From Pipra filicauda (Eukaryota > Chordata > Aves > Passeriformes > Pipridae): DNA of 64,000 nucleotides. The stretch spans positions 1,178,001 to 1,242,000 of the forward strand of contig NW_024103873.1 in the NCBI RefSeq assembly GCF_003945595.2, read 5' to 3'. This document shows, in pieces, positions 36,565 to 48,417 of this stretch. Made by a program: the position numbers and the translations under genes. The notes below the pieces were generated by a model, which did no database searches, was not told the DNA's origin, and was given only the letters and a program-made list of their open reading frames with translations. How positions within the stretch are numbered: the first letter of the stretch is position 1; every line of letters starts with the position of its first letter.

Positions 36565-39500
36565 ATATTCCACTCCATATGCTGGGAGGAAGGAAAGACC
36601 ATATTGGAGAGGAGGGGTGGGAGGAACCTGAGCAGCAGAGGCTCCCAAGTCAGGGCTTGGAAGCCACAGCTCAACAAACACACCCAGCACAGGCAGTGGA
36701 GGAAAAGAAGATGGATCATTGTGGGCAACAAAAGACAAAAACAACAGCATCCCTTCTCCTCCTCTCCCACTAAAAAATACTGTGACAATCCCCCCACAAA
36801 TGTGTCAACAAAACACTTGCTGTGGTTGCTACAGCCACCACCAGGCCAGGGAGGAGAGGAGAAGAATGCTCACTTTGCCAGGATGCTGCCCAAATCCTGA
36901 AAGTATTTTAGAAAAACTACACTACAGCGAACATTTCCAAACACCTTAATCAGCTTTCACAGGAGTAGCCACAGTAAACACCACTTTGGTGTTTAACAAC
37001 CTCCCAATGAGTCAGATTTATAGAGCAAACCTCAAGTTGACATCAGCAAGAGTGTTTTTCTGTTCTCTCCTTCCCCCAGTCCTGATTTAAGAACCTTTTT
37101 CATGAAGAACAGACACTTGCACTTATAGTAAGGTCATTAAAAAAAAAAAAAGAAAAAAAGACACATATACTTTAAAGTTCCTCCATCTCTGGCTTATGTA
37201 AGTGCCTTACAAACACTTCACACTCCTGAGCACTCCTCCCAGGGTGCCCACGAGCCTCATCCATGGCACAGCCCAAGGCCTGGAGTGGCTGAAGTACCAA
37301 GTCCTGACATGTTTTATGAGTTAATTTGCTGTTATTTAGTGCCCTGCACAGCAGCACTGAATCTTCACATCCTTTTTACTGCTTTAAGTAATGCTTTAAC
37401 TTCTTGGTAGCCACACAAGCTGGTGTTAATCCTTTTATATTTATTTGCTTAATACCCTGGGGAGTGCAGAGCACATTCTTTGCTAAAGGATGAGCCATCC
37501 AATCTAAGTTATGGAGCTCTGTTTCTTCCAGGCACTTTTCCCAATCAAACACAAATAGCAGGAAATAAGGAAAAAAATACAACCCCCAAACCCAGCAATT
37601 GTTCTCTCTTTGGAGGTGGCTGCTTTGTTTTACAGCCAGATTCAAAGCTTTTCCATGGAGCACTGAGCATTCCTGGTCACCCAAACTGGGGGCAGGATGG
37701 GGACCTCCTGGAGCTTCCCCAGCCTTTTGCTTCCCTGAAAATACCGGGATAATTTCCTCCTAAAATGTTTGTAGTTTCCTGAAGCAAAATCTGTCCTATG
37801 TTAATTCCTGTTCCTCTGAAAGTATAATCAGACCAAGGGAATCTGTCCCAGGAGGTTTTGTCTCAGGTTGTCTCATCAGAACCCCATCACAGGCTCCAGC
37901 CACATGACACAGGTAAGTGGCCATTGAGATCTAAGTGATACAAACCAAGATAACACTTGATGAGTCACAGAAAATGTTCAAGGGTGAGTTGCCAAATCTA
38001 TAAATAGCACAAACCCTCTCAGGTTTTAACTGTTCTGTTTGAAGTCTCAAGTTGGAAACATTTCCTTAGCCAGGGAATATTGGATAAACTGAATAATGGA
38101 TGGACACAGAGGTCACCAAGTATCTCATGGGATGCCATTCTGGGAGTGGCAGCAGCTACTGAAGTGCTAAGGGACCCATCTGTTAATAAAAATACATGAT
38201 GATGTTCTGAATCTTTGTCATTTTCAGTCCTGCCTTCAACAGTTTAACTCAAAAGTCTATCCTGGAAAAAGCCAGTTTGCAGACTGTAAGAAACTCCTGA
38301 CATGGCTGGAGTTGCTTCCATTACACATCCTGCACAGGAACCTTTGCTTTTTCCTTTTATTTTTCCCTTTCTAATTTATTAGCAGGAGTTATTACGCTTG
38401 AATAAACTTAATAGAACAATTTCATCGTCCTACTGCTGCCCATGAAACCACATTATTGTTGTTCAGGGGCATCAGTCTCACACTGGAGAATGCACATTGA
38501 TGGAATTCTATCCAGGAAACCAAAGGCTCCTGCATCCAGACATCCGGAATTAAACCTAAGTGGGGTTTGTACACTACAGGAAATTATTGCTAAAAAGGGA
38601 GAAAAGTGGAGAAATCTCTTCCTGCACAGGGACAGCAATGAAGGAGGGGACACAGGAAGAGATTTTGCTCCTTTTGCCCTCTCTGAGTGCAGGGAACTTT
38701 CCTGTGCCCCCAGTCCCCCAAGAGAGGTGAGGTGTCTTCACCCAACACCCTGCCTGGGATCCCTGTTGCCTGAGGGGTGCAACACAAACACATGGAAAAG
38801 GAAAACCAGCAGGAACTTCAACTCATCTTCCAAATGCTTTTGCAAAGCCCATTGTCTCTAAAAACTAACTGAGGTCCCAGTTTGGGGCAAGAGGAAAATT
38901 CAGCCTGAAGCTGGACAACAATTCTCAGGGAATTCCCTTTCAGTTTTACAACAGTTCAAAACAAACTCATAAAAATCCAAACCAAGAACAACAAAACTAT
39001 GATTTTCCACTGAAGTGAGTTTATAACTCAGCTTCTAAATGCCGGACTGTGTTTTTGCACTTGTGGCTGCTCACTGACATGAAAGAAAATGATGATATAT
39101 AAAAAAAATCAATTAATATAATTAAAACTCACCCAACTCCTGAGAATTACAGGTGGTGGAACCCCAGCAAAATTCAGTCCTACGGGCCAGACTATACATT
39201 TGGAGCTTCTGTTTTAAGCTGTTCCATGGTTGGTTTTCTTAACCTTTGGGAATTCAAAAATAAAGAAACAAACAAGCAAAGGAATGAAACCAGCATTTAC
39301 AAGTGATGACGTTTGTGTCACATCAGATATTAATATTGTATTTCAATGGTTAAAATATGCAAAATCAGGAAAAAATTGGCACATAAAAAAGTGTATCTGC
39401 ATATGTAAAACACCCCAGAAGTCTCCCCAGCAGCTTCATTTGCAACTGTTAGGCTCCCATAGCTAAAATATCCCCCAATTAAAGTAACAAGAAGCAGCAC

Positions 39501-39874
39501 TGTGATATTTAAAGTCCTCTTTTCAAATCTGGAGCCCGTGGCTGTGGAGGTTTGCCCACGGACACCAGTGGCCATGGAGCTCCTCTGCCTGGGGGCCCAA
39601 GGGCAGGATTTACCCTTTGGTCTTTGATTTGAGGTGCAAATGCTACCCAATGTGACCCTCCTTTCTTTGACCGAGTGAGCATTATTTTTATAAGGATGAA
39701 AAAGACCCAACTAATGCACTGGAGCTCATCCTGTGCTGCCAGGAAGACCAAGCTACAGATAAATGCATGAAATGGGTTTAGTAGAATTTAGCAGCAGTTA
39801 AGCAAACTTAGGGATTCCAGCTGGACTCCTGGACAGTTTCTAGCAATAAAACCAGAAACATCAACACCCAGAGT
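36565..39874. other. Unique stretch
   Basis: No supported gene. An A-rich run with a few G lies at 37139-37160. Reading frames of 139 codons (+, 38442-38861) and 126 codons (-, 39330-39710) have no domain. The segment 38880-39130 is A/T-rich. Confidence 0.45.
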
Positions 39875-40190
39875 CTTGGAATCACAACCACTGAGGTTGG
39901 AAAAGCCTCTGAGACCATCGAGTCCAACCCTTCCCCAGCACTGCCAAGGCCACCTCTCCCCCATGTCCCCAAGGGTCACATCCACAGGGCTTTGAAATCC
40001 CCCCAGGGATGGTGGGGACTCCACCCCTGCCCTGGGCAGCTGTGCCGACGTCTGACAACCCTTCCCACAAAGAGTTCTTTGGTAATATCCAACCCCTGGT
40101 GCAACTTGAGGCTGTTTCCTCTTGTCCCATCCCTTGTCCCTTGGGAGCAGAGCCTGACCCCTCCTGTCCCCACCTCCTTTGGAAGGAGGC
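39875..40190 (-). mobile_element. CR1 LINE 3' fragment with ORF2 tail (type B)
   Basis: On the - strand a CCTTTGGAAGG..GGACAAGGGATGG region leads into codons for a TRGNSLKLHQG-like motif and RVVRRRHSCPGQGW, the ORF2 end of a different CR1 type from type A. It then passes through CACATGGGGGAGAGGTGGCC to CAACCTCAGTGGTTGTGATT, the 3' end. No octamer tail is preserved. Confidence 0.88.
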
Positions 40191-41438
40191 AGCAGCAGCA
40201 CAGCCCGAGGTACAGCCTGAGAATCACAGACCTGCATAAACTCAGTCTGCATCTGAACAACAATATGCAGGGAGGGATAAGAAATCCCAGCCCAACACAC
40301 AGCAGGGATTAAAATTCCCTTTTGTCTTCAACATTCCCATAAAGCTGAGAGCAGAGAATGAGGAGTCAGGGAAAGGAAGGATTTGGTCACAGCCAGGTAA
40401 TGTATTTTTGAGAAGGTAGTGCTTTCAGTCAGGAAACATCCTGAGACACCCTCCTGACTATCACCATTGCTGGGGCTTTTGGCTCTGTAAATCTTGCCTT
40501 GCTCTTGACTTGCACACCAGTGTCAGCCAGAGCAGCCCCTTGTGCATCCTCCCCAACCCCAACCACAGCCTTAACTCCAGAATTATGGATTCAAAGAGCA
40601 GCAGAAAACAACTCAGTTCGAGTGACAACAGAGCTCACAACTGGTGTTTGAAATAGGACAACAATATGCAAACAAACAAGCCTGGAGTGCTGCTTTTACT
40701 AATAAAAATGTGTCAAGATGTACTGCTCAGCAAATTAGGTTGCTTTAGGGAGGTTATTAACTCAGCCTAGTTTTAGCAAAATAATGTCACAAGAGGCGAA
40801 TACAGAAATAGATCCTCTGAGGACTCCAGAGGTATCCCAGAGGTTCACATGAGCAGCTTTAAAGGCATTAACCTTTAACCAAGGAATGCTTCTTTTGATT
40901 CAGAGCACTAAATCAGCGCAGAGAAAAACTACCTATTTTTTTAAGCTTTACCCAGAGAATGTTAGCTTGAATATTTTTTAAATCCACATTAATTACAGGC
41001 CAAAAATATGCATATAAAAATATCTTATAAAGAAACTGTTCCGAGGTAGATCACATGTGATGAAAGATTAGATTTAATTAGAAACAGGCAGTAAATTTCC
41101 ATGAATTATTTAAATTTATCTTGAAAGATACCAAACTTTTCGGAAAAAAAAATTTCCTCTGCATTTCCTCTGCTCTCTCTTCTCAGCAACAAAGGCATCT
41201 GATCAAAGAACTTTTTCCCTAACTTGCCTATTCCACAATGCCAAGGCATCTCTCAGATGAGAGCACTGAGTGCTCACTGCTGAGCTTCAGGAGGTGCAGA
41301 GCTGAATAACTGGCTTTGGGAGCACAGATACCAAATTCTAGGCTGAATTCAAAGGCAAAGCTGACGTGATGCTACGTGGGAAAACTCAGCCTTGCAACAG
41401 AATTCATTTAATTCTGGGGATTAGCAATGCCTGGGGTA
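40191..41438. other. Unique spacer, AT-rich in its second half
   Basis: No gene or mobile element recognised. Between about 40930 and 41160 the sequence is AT-rich with TTTTTTAAGC, AATTATTTAAATTTATC and a run of 9 A. Confidence 0.45.
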
Positions 41439-42115
41439 GAATCATAGAATCAGCTGGGTTGGAAGGGACCTCTGAGATCATCCAGCCCAACCCTTGATCC
41501 AAGCCCGCCGTGGTTCCCAGCCCATGGCACTGATGCCACATCCAGTCTGTCCTTAAACACCTCCAGGGATGGAGAATCCACCAATTCCCTGGGCAGCCCA
41601 TTCCAATGGCTGAGCACCCTCTCTGGAAAGAAATTCTTTCTAATATCCAACCTAACCCTCCCCTGGCCCAGCTGCAGACCCAGCCCTCTTGTCTTACTGA
41701 TGGTTGCCTGGGAAAAGAGACCAACCCCCCCCCGGCTCCCCCCTCCTGTCAGGGAGTTGCAGAGAGTGAGGAGGTCTCCCCTGAGCCTCCTCTTCTCCAG
41801 GCTGAACAGCCCCAGCTCCCTCAGCCTCTCCTCATGGGAATTGTGCTCCAGTCCCTTCCCCAGCCTTGTTGCCCTTCTCTGGCCCTGCTCCAGCCCCTCC
41901 ATGTCCTTCCTGAGCTGAGGGCCCAGAACTGGACACAGCACTCCAGGGGTGGCCTCCCCAGCGCTGAGTCCAGGGGCAGAATCACTTCCCTGGCCCTGTT
42001 GGCCACCCTGTTCCTGAGCCAGGCCAGGATCCATTGGCCCTCTTGTCCCCCTGGGCACACTGCTGGCTCCTGTTCAGCTCCCTGTCCATCCAAACTCCCA
42101 GGTCCCTCTGGGTAC
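41439..42115 (-). mobile_element. Long CR1 LINE 3' fragment
   Basis: The longest CR1 copy here (about 680 bases). On the - strand it carries the C-terminal part of ORF2 and a short 3' UTR ending in CCCTTCCAACCCAGCTGATT and CTATGATTCT. The + strand antisense gives a 309-codon frame (41606-42535), which is not a gene. A C run of about 10 (near 41726-41735) interrupts the element. Its 5' side stops at about 42115, where the 3' end of another CR1 begins. Confidence 0.95.
41450..42110 (-). pseudogene. CR1 ORF2 C-terminal remnant, two frameshifts
   Basis: CR1 ORF2 encodes an endonuclease and reverse transcriptase. Only its last part is present, in three phases on the - strand. From 42110 to about 42026 the frame reads [19 protein letters not shown]. 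From about 42030 to 41917 another frame reads [20 protein letters not shown] followed by QFWAL. From about 41908 to 41450 a third frame reads [50 protein letters not shown] and [13 protein letters not shown], then a stop. Two frameshifts separate these blocks, so the copy is non-functional. The third block is unbroken for about 150 codons. Match to CR1 is from motif recognition; the catalytic YADD box would lie further upstream and is not present. Confidence 0.85.
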
Positions 42116-42235
42116 AACCATAGAATGGGTTGGGTTGGGTTGGAAGGGACCTCAAAGCCCCTCCAGTGCCACCCCCTGCCAAGGGCAGGGACACCTTCCA
42201 CTGGCCTGGGCTGCTCAGAGCTCCAGCCCAGCTCC
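42116..42235 (-). mobile_element. CR1 LINE 3' fragment abutting another CR1 (type A)
   Basis: Its 3' end (CCATTCTATGG on the - strand) meets the 5' truncation of the long CR1 at 42115, both on the - strand, so the two stand head to tail. It has the GGTGGCACTGGAGGGGCTTT and GTGTCCCTGCCCTTGGCAGG blocks, then diverges after CAGTGGAAGGTG and GCAGCCCAGGCC. The tail region contains an extra GGGTT unit on the + strand (GGGTTGGGTTGGGTTGG at 42127-42143). Confidence 0.88.
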
Positions 42236-44792
42236 AGCTCAGCCCAGCAGTGGTTACAGGGGCAGAGCACAGCACAGAAGGTGTTCAGGGATTGTTCCCA
42301 GCACATGGTGCAAGTCTGGACCCTTCCAAGTCACCTGGGCTTGGATGTCACTGCAGTCACCACAAGAACCACTGTGCTGGTGCCCCACAGCCACCACAGC
42401 ACCCTGAGCTGTGCCCTGGGGGGACAGCACATTGAGGGGGACTGGAAATCCCCCCCAAGACCACCCAGAAACCCTTCCCCAAGAGGGGCAGGTCACAGGA
42501 GCCAAAGCAGTGGGAAAACTGGCCCCACTGCCTGAGCCTTGGGGGGAAAATGCCTTCTAATATAACTGATATAGTTAATGCAGCTGCACTGGGGCAAAGC
42601 CTCTGGCAAAGCTTTTTAAACGACCATGAGCTGTCATAGCGAAAACTGGTGTTTTAATTTGTCCCCAGGAAATCCCAACCTGTTACCAACAACCATCCCA
42701 GGGTTTTGTCTTTCAACAGTAGCACCTCAATGTCAGCTGATGAGGCTGATTTATACATGAGTGCTGTGATTAGAGAGACAGAGTGGATTAGAAACAAATC
42801 CTCTAATCAATCCTAATTACCAGATATTAATGCCATTTGCTGAGCAGTTTTGGTGAGCATCAGCTCCACTTCTTTAAGAGGAAATTAAATTAGTGCCTCC
42901 ATTCCAGAAGTGCTAAAAAATAGATTCGTTTGGGCCATATTAAAGCCTGCAGATAAGCTGCAAGGGAATATGATCCCAACCAGTTCTTGGTGCTTCTGAC
43001 AGGTTTGAACTGCATCTGGAGCTTGGTCCTGGGGCCAAATTGTACATGGTCTGCACAAAATCCCAATTCTGATTGTGACGTAGATCCTGCTGAATTTAAT
43101 CTTCTGATCCTCTCCTGTGCCAAATGACCCATTCATGAAAAACCAGCCAAAGTTCACAAAAAAAAAAAAAAAATCAATATTCAATACTCTTTTGGGTTCC
43201 CCTCCCCCTACATTTTTTCCTCCTTTTATTTTTCCTCCTCTTCCACCAAATGGTCTGACCCTGCTGATGAAAATACCTCATTTCCACTCCTGCATTATGG
43301 GGTGGGGGAAGGACACAACTGTTTTAGGAAACACACATACATAAACCTTCAGAAGTAAGTGAAATACACGCATAAGCTGTTTAAAAATAGCTATTTAAGC
43401 AAAAATTAGAGGTTATTTACCTGCCCATCACACCACCCACCAAGAGGCAATTAAACCATTAGGGCAGAAAATCACAGATAATTTGCCCAAATTCCAGCGC
43501 GGTTTCATGGGAGGTTTTGGAGCACTGAAAGCTCCATGAGAGCACTGGTTGGGTGCCAGGAGAACATTAACTCTGTGCCAGGCCCTTCACTGCAATCAGG
43601 AGGTTAAAATTATCTCCATCTTGGGGAAGGTAATTGAACATGAAAACAGGATCTGAAAATCTGAGCAGGGCAAAGCTCATTCCTGGGCAGGCTGAGCACT
43701 GACATTTTCCCAAATAAATTGCCAGTTCATCCCTCTCTCACCTCTGGAGTTCAGCTCCCAGGCTGGGTCAAACACAAGAAAAGGGATTCTTCAGTTTCCA
43801 TCTTTAAATATAAGAACTCCAACAATTATTTATAGGACCCTAAGGGTCACCCACCAGGCAAATCTTCTCCATTACAGGAGGTTCTGACCTTTCCTGTCAT
43901 TTTGCAATTTCTGTACTTAAATAAATCTAAACATTTTCCTAATTACTATTTGCCAGAGGAATTTTATGATTAGTTGGATAATGCCTTTAAAATATGCAAT
44001 TACATTTTCATAATGTATTCATTACCCTCTCAATACACTATTCTTGAAACACTACAATTTTTCCATTGAGAACATATTTCTGTATTAATTTCCATAAGAC
44101 AGTCTTAAAAAGTAGATTAATATACTTTTTCCTTACTGTATAAAAAATAATTTTTGATTAAATCTGAATGAATAATTTGCAATTAATATCTCATTCGATG
44201 GGTTTAGGTTTTTACTTCCCCCCCCCCTTGAAATTATCCTTGTTCAGCACTTAATTCAAATTTCATCTGCAAGCCTTGAAAACTGAATTGTGAGCAGTTC
44301 ATAATATTCAATACCTAACTAGACATCTTATAAAATTATTTCAAATATCGGAGTAACAGAAAAGCCTTGTACACTTGAGAAATTCAGACTTTGTCAATGA
44401 AAGCTGCTGAGCAATTAGCAGCTCGGAGAATCAACCTAGTGTGCTGCTCTTTCAAAAAGAGTCCAAGAGTTCACTTAAGAAGAAAGCTTTGAAACTTCTT
44501 TCCCTATCCCATTTTTTCCAGTGTACAGGATACAGGAGAAATAAAACCCAGATCTATCAGATTTAAAGTTAAGATAGAACTGTGAACTGGGTACCCATCC
44601 AGCCACAAACCACCACTCCATCCTTGGCTTTGTTTTGGTTCCCAGATGGGAAACCACTAGTGAAATTCAATTATTCTTCAAAATTTTCTGTTTCCCAGTG
44701 AGCAATAAACCCCCCCCCCACGCTGGAATGCACAAATTCCATCTGGAAAGGATTGTCACTGGCTGCAGAACTTGGTGAACTCTGTGCTTTGG
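42236..44792. other. Unique stretch with a long AT-rich segment
   Basis: No supported gene. An A run of about 15 lies at 43159-43173. The segment 43880-44460 is AT-rich, free of CR1 and rich in TAAT cores, and contains a 7-base inverted repeat at 44402-44423 (AGCTGCT, eight bases, AGCAGCT). It is my best candidate for a conserved non-coding element. C runs of about 10 lie at 44218-44227 and 44710-44719. Confidence 0.5.
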
Positions 44793-44934
44793 AGAATCAC
44801 AGAGTCATTTGGGTTGGAAAAGACTTTTAAGACCCTCGAGTCCAACTCTTCCCCCAGCACTGCCAAGGCCACCACTCACCCGTGTCCCCCAGTGCCACAT
44901 CCACAGGGCTTTAAATCCCTCCAGGAATGGGGCC
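44793..44934 (-). mobile_element. CR1 LINE 3' fragment (type B)
   Basis: On the - strand it starts at CCCCATTCCTGGAGGGATTT, includes GTGGATGTGGCACTGGGGGA and GGTGGCCTTGGCAGTGCTGG, and ends at TCTTTTCCAACCCAAATGAC and TCTGTGATTCT. The block order matches the copies at 39875-40190 and 62986-63194. Only the 3' UTR is present. Confidence 0.9.
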
Positions 44935-47900
44935 TGTAGAAGAACAACTGTCAAAAATGCTGTGTTTTCCACTCAAAAGTGCCCTGGAAAGACGGTTTTA
45001 ATGTACTTCCCTCCTGACAGCAGCACCTGGAGCAGTGGAGATCCTTTAACTCCATGGCCTGGCCAACATTCCACAGGGAAATCACCAGAGCTGCCTCCAG
45101 CAGGGTCAAGACTTGATGCACCATCCAGCAGACAATTTTTAAACCTTGAATAACGCCTAAAACTGTAAAAATCTCCAGGCAGGCCAGTCTGCCTGGGGCA
45201 GAGAACGTGCCCTCCAGCCCCAACCCCAGCCTGGAGCCACCTCAGAGCTCACTGGGGCCCTTCAGAACACACCTCAGACAGGGCAACTGTCTGCAAAAAG
45301 GAGCCACATAAAAGGGATTCAAGCTGAACAACCAACACATTATTGGCAATAAAAATCAATATTAATTTAGGAATCTCCAGGACGAGTAATACTGGAAATA
45401 GTGCCATGGAATGTATATAAAAATACACAGGTTTTTGCTCATTAGTTGTAACTATTGCTGAATAACTTAGTCAACTGCTTCACTCTGACTGCAATAAATC
45501 AATGTTGCAATGGTAGGGCTATAAATTGTTGCCAGAATTTTCCATACAACAAAATTACATTTTTATTGTGGAAAAAATACGAATAACAAACAACTCTGCC
45601 CATTTTGAAGTTCCTGTATTAAATCTGGAATAACATCTTTGCCTTCAGTAAAGGGTAATGTCACGTTGGGGTGTCACGAGTCTCCTGCCAGAGTTTTCTG
45701 ACTGAAACTTCAACTGGGTAGAAAACAAAATCCAATGGTTGCTGGAAGCTATAACAGGAGAACATGTGCTTGTGATAGAGCTACACATTTCTGTCACTGT
45801 ACTGCTTCAAGCACTTTGATTTCCAGTACAATTTTGTTCATTTGGAGGGTGAGATCTAAAAAATCGTGGTCATTTTTGGGCTTTTCGGCTCCTCTTACAA
45901 AGCCTGGAAGAGCTGTTGCTACAGGCACTTCCAGCCATCCCATGGCTTTGACTTCTCCAGTCTCTCCTTCTGAGGATGCCGAGCAATGAACTGGCCTTTG
46001 TCCCTCAGCTCAGCTACCACTGCCTCAGAAAACCACCCCAAAAACCAGCAGCTGGGAAGTCAGGGGAGAGGAGACACAAAAAGAGAGGAGAACTCAGTTT
46101 TCCAGACCCCATAAACCCCACAAACACTCCCACAAACTGTACCTCGAGTTCCTTTATCAGACCATCTTGTCAAAATATCCTCCCTTGAGGTAAAATCCGT
46201 GCCCTGCCCTGCTCAGCCAGCACTGATGGGCAAGAGTCACAAAAGACATTTTCTAAAGTCTGCAGAACCTCCACAGGGTTGTGACCATGGAATGCAAGGT
46301 GTATTGAGACAGCAGGGGACTGGTTTTTTGATCAAACAAAGCAGTAATTTTATTCAAGTATCACATAACTTGTGGAGAATTTATGGATATCACCACTGGG
46401 GAAAACATTTCTCCACTGTCTCCTCTTCTTAAAATACAAGATGTCTGATCCAAAACTGGGGGGAAATAATGTCCTTTGCCACCTTCAGTTTTTTATAGTC
46501 ATGCTTTTAGTTGATTTAAGAAAATCTCTTTGCAAGCAACAGCTCTGTTTTTCAAAGCACGGCACTTGGAAGCTACAACGTTCTGCAACACAGGAAATAT
46601 ATCAAGGAATTTTCATAATACACAATAAATTGATTTGGATTTTTCAAACTGGTCAGATTTACACTCTTCTGATGACACAATGGCTAAAGAAAATCTATAT
46701 TATTGCCCTTTTTAGTAACCCTATTGCATCATTGCTCCTCAGAAACAGCAGAGTATCTGCACAAGGACGTGTCTGATCCCCTGATTTATTAGGAGTAAGG
46801 CAGCAGAGGAACACAACAGTGAGCTCTTGGCTTTTTTGTAATGTATAATTGAAAACTCTCACAGAGCTCTGCAATTCAGGAGATTTATTTTGCAGAGAGT
46901 CAAAAAAGTTATTGACAAAGTGTTAATAAAGCAGAATCACAGGATGAATAAATGGACATAAGTCTGGAAGATCCAAACATCAGGACTGACTACAAAGATT
47001 TCCAGAGAGCTCAGCACCTGCTCCCAGGGCAGTCAGCAGAGAAATAGTGAGTCTCTGCAACCCTGAAGTTCTTGCTCAAATAAATCTGTAGCTGGTTTTA
47101 AGACTAATACAAGTTACAGTTAATCCCAAGTGATTTACCACCATCTTCAATAAGAACTTAAGATACTCCCAAAAATAAAAAGACATCTTTCTTTGGGGAA
47201 GTCTCCTGACTTAACTTCTTCTAAACATCCACATCTGCTATAGGGTTAACTCATTTTTCTTAGTTTCAGAAGCAAACAAAGCCTTGTCTTGGCTGTGCTT
47301 AACAAATAGATTCCCCTTTGCCTTTTTTCTGGCTGACACGAGCTGCACTCCAGCAAGTCAAACCAGGCTGTGTGAGAGCTCCAACTGGGTTAAATAACAC
47401 AGGAGGGCTGGGGAGGCAAAGTTGTGAAGTGGTTTCATGGGTTGGCCTTGATGGGATTAACTTGCTGAGCAACAGCACTGCAGGAACCACGCGGGGAAGG
47501 AGGAGAGGGAGAATTAGAGGAGGCAGATTAAATATAGAAACAGTAACTGTGCAATTTGCCTTTACACATTCCCCCTGATTTTTCTAACCCTTCCTTCCCT
47601 TCTCCAAGCAAACCAACCTCAGCAGAGATTTCCTTGTATTCCTCCCATGGACCTTGACACATTTCCCTCATTCACCACCCCAGTGACTGCATGGGGGACA
47701 AGCAGCCCCAAGATGTGTTTAGGAATGCCAAAATATAGACCATCTGCCCCTTTATGCTGTATCAAAAGGGCTGGTGAAGGAGAGGATGAACTTGCCAACC
47801 TGCTTAAATAGCTATGAAAATTAAATTATTGAAATATGCTGCTTATGCTTTTTCAGAGCAGGAAACTGAGTAGGAACCACATCCAGCTAAAGTGGCCCAA

Positions 47901-48320
47901 GGCTGAACATGCTCAGGAGGCAGCACACAGACAAAGTCAGGCTCATAACTGGATGGAACCAGAAGTCTTAATTTGCTCATTAATGATGGATTTCTCCAAG
48001 GAGGCAATAAAGAAATAACTACCCCTGACAGTAAATTAAATAGGCAGATGCTGACTTGAAATCTATATCTGAGGGAGACAAAAAAATGATGTCCAAGAGT
48101 TAATTAATTCATTTCTAAGCCATTGCTTTGTCTGGAAAGTACAAACATGTCACAGCAACCTGAGGATGAGGAAAACCTGGAGATTCACATCATCATATCC
48201 CAAAGGAGAGGATTCATGTCATATATGATCTGAATCATCGGGACAGATTTAGTTTTTCCCCAATAAAGCTGAACTTTGAGCCATGATTTCTTCCATTTGG
48301 AGAACTTCAGAGGCTCCTGG
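44935..48320. other. Unique stretch
   Basis: No supported gene. A 134-codon + frame at 46372-46776 lies in AT-rich sequence and has no domain. The 7-kb interval between CR1 copies on either side is mostly ordinary unique DNA. Confidence 0.45.
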
Positions 48321-48417
48321 TGGGAATGTTGGGGTGTCCTGTGCAGGGCACAGCTGGACTGGATGATCCCGGTGAGTCCCTTCCAACACAGCATATTCTG
48401 TGGCTCTATCATTCTAA
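48321..48417 (+). mobile_element. CR1-like 3' end (type C)
   Basis: TGTTGGGGTGTCCTGTGCAG, CAGCTGGACTGGATGATCCC and GAGTCCCTTCCAACACAGCA, then CTGTGGCTCTATCATTCTAA as a tail. This is the best preserved type C 3' end in the window. The block upstream (AGAGGCTCCTGGTGGGAA) is too diverged to align by eye. Confidence 0.8.

Noticed and set aside
41606..42535. 309-codon open frame on +, the longest in the window
   Set aside because: It runs antisense through two CR1 copies and on into unique DNA. The - strand carries recognisable CR1 ORF2 motifs, so the + frame is a shadow.
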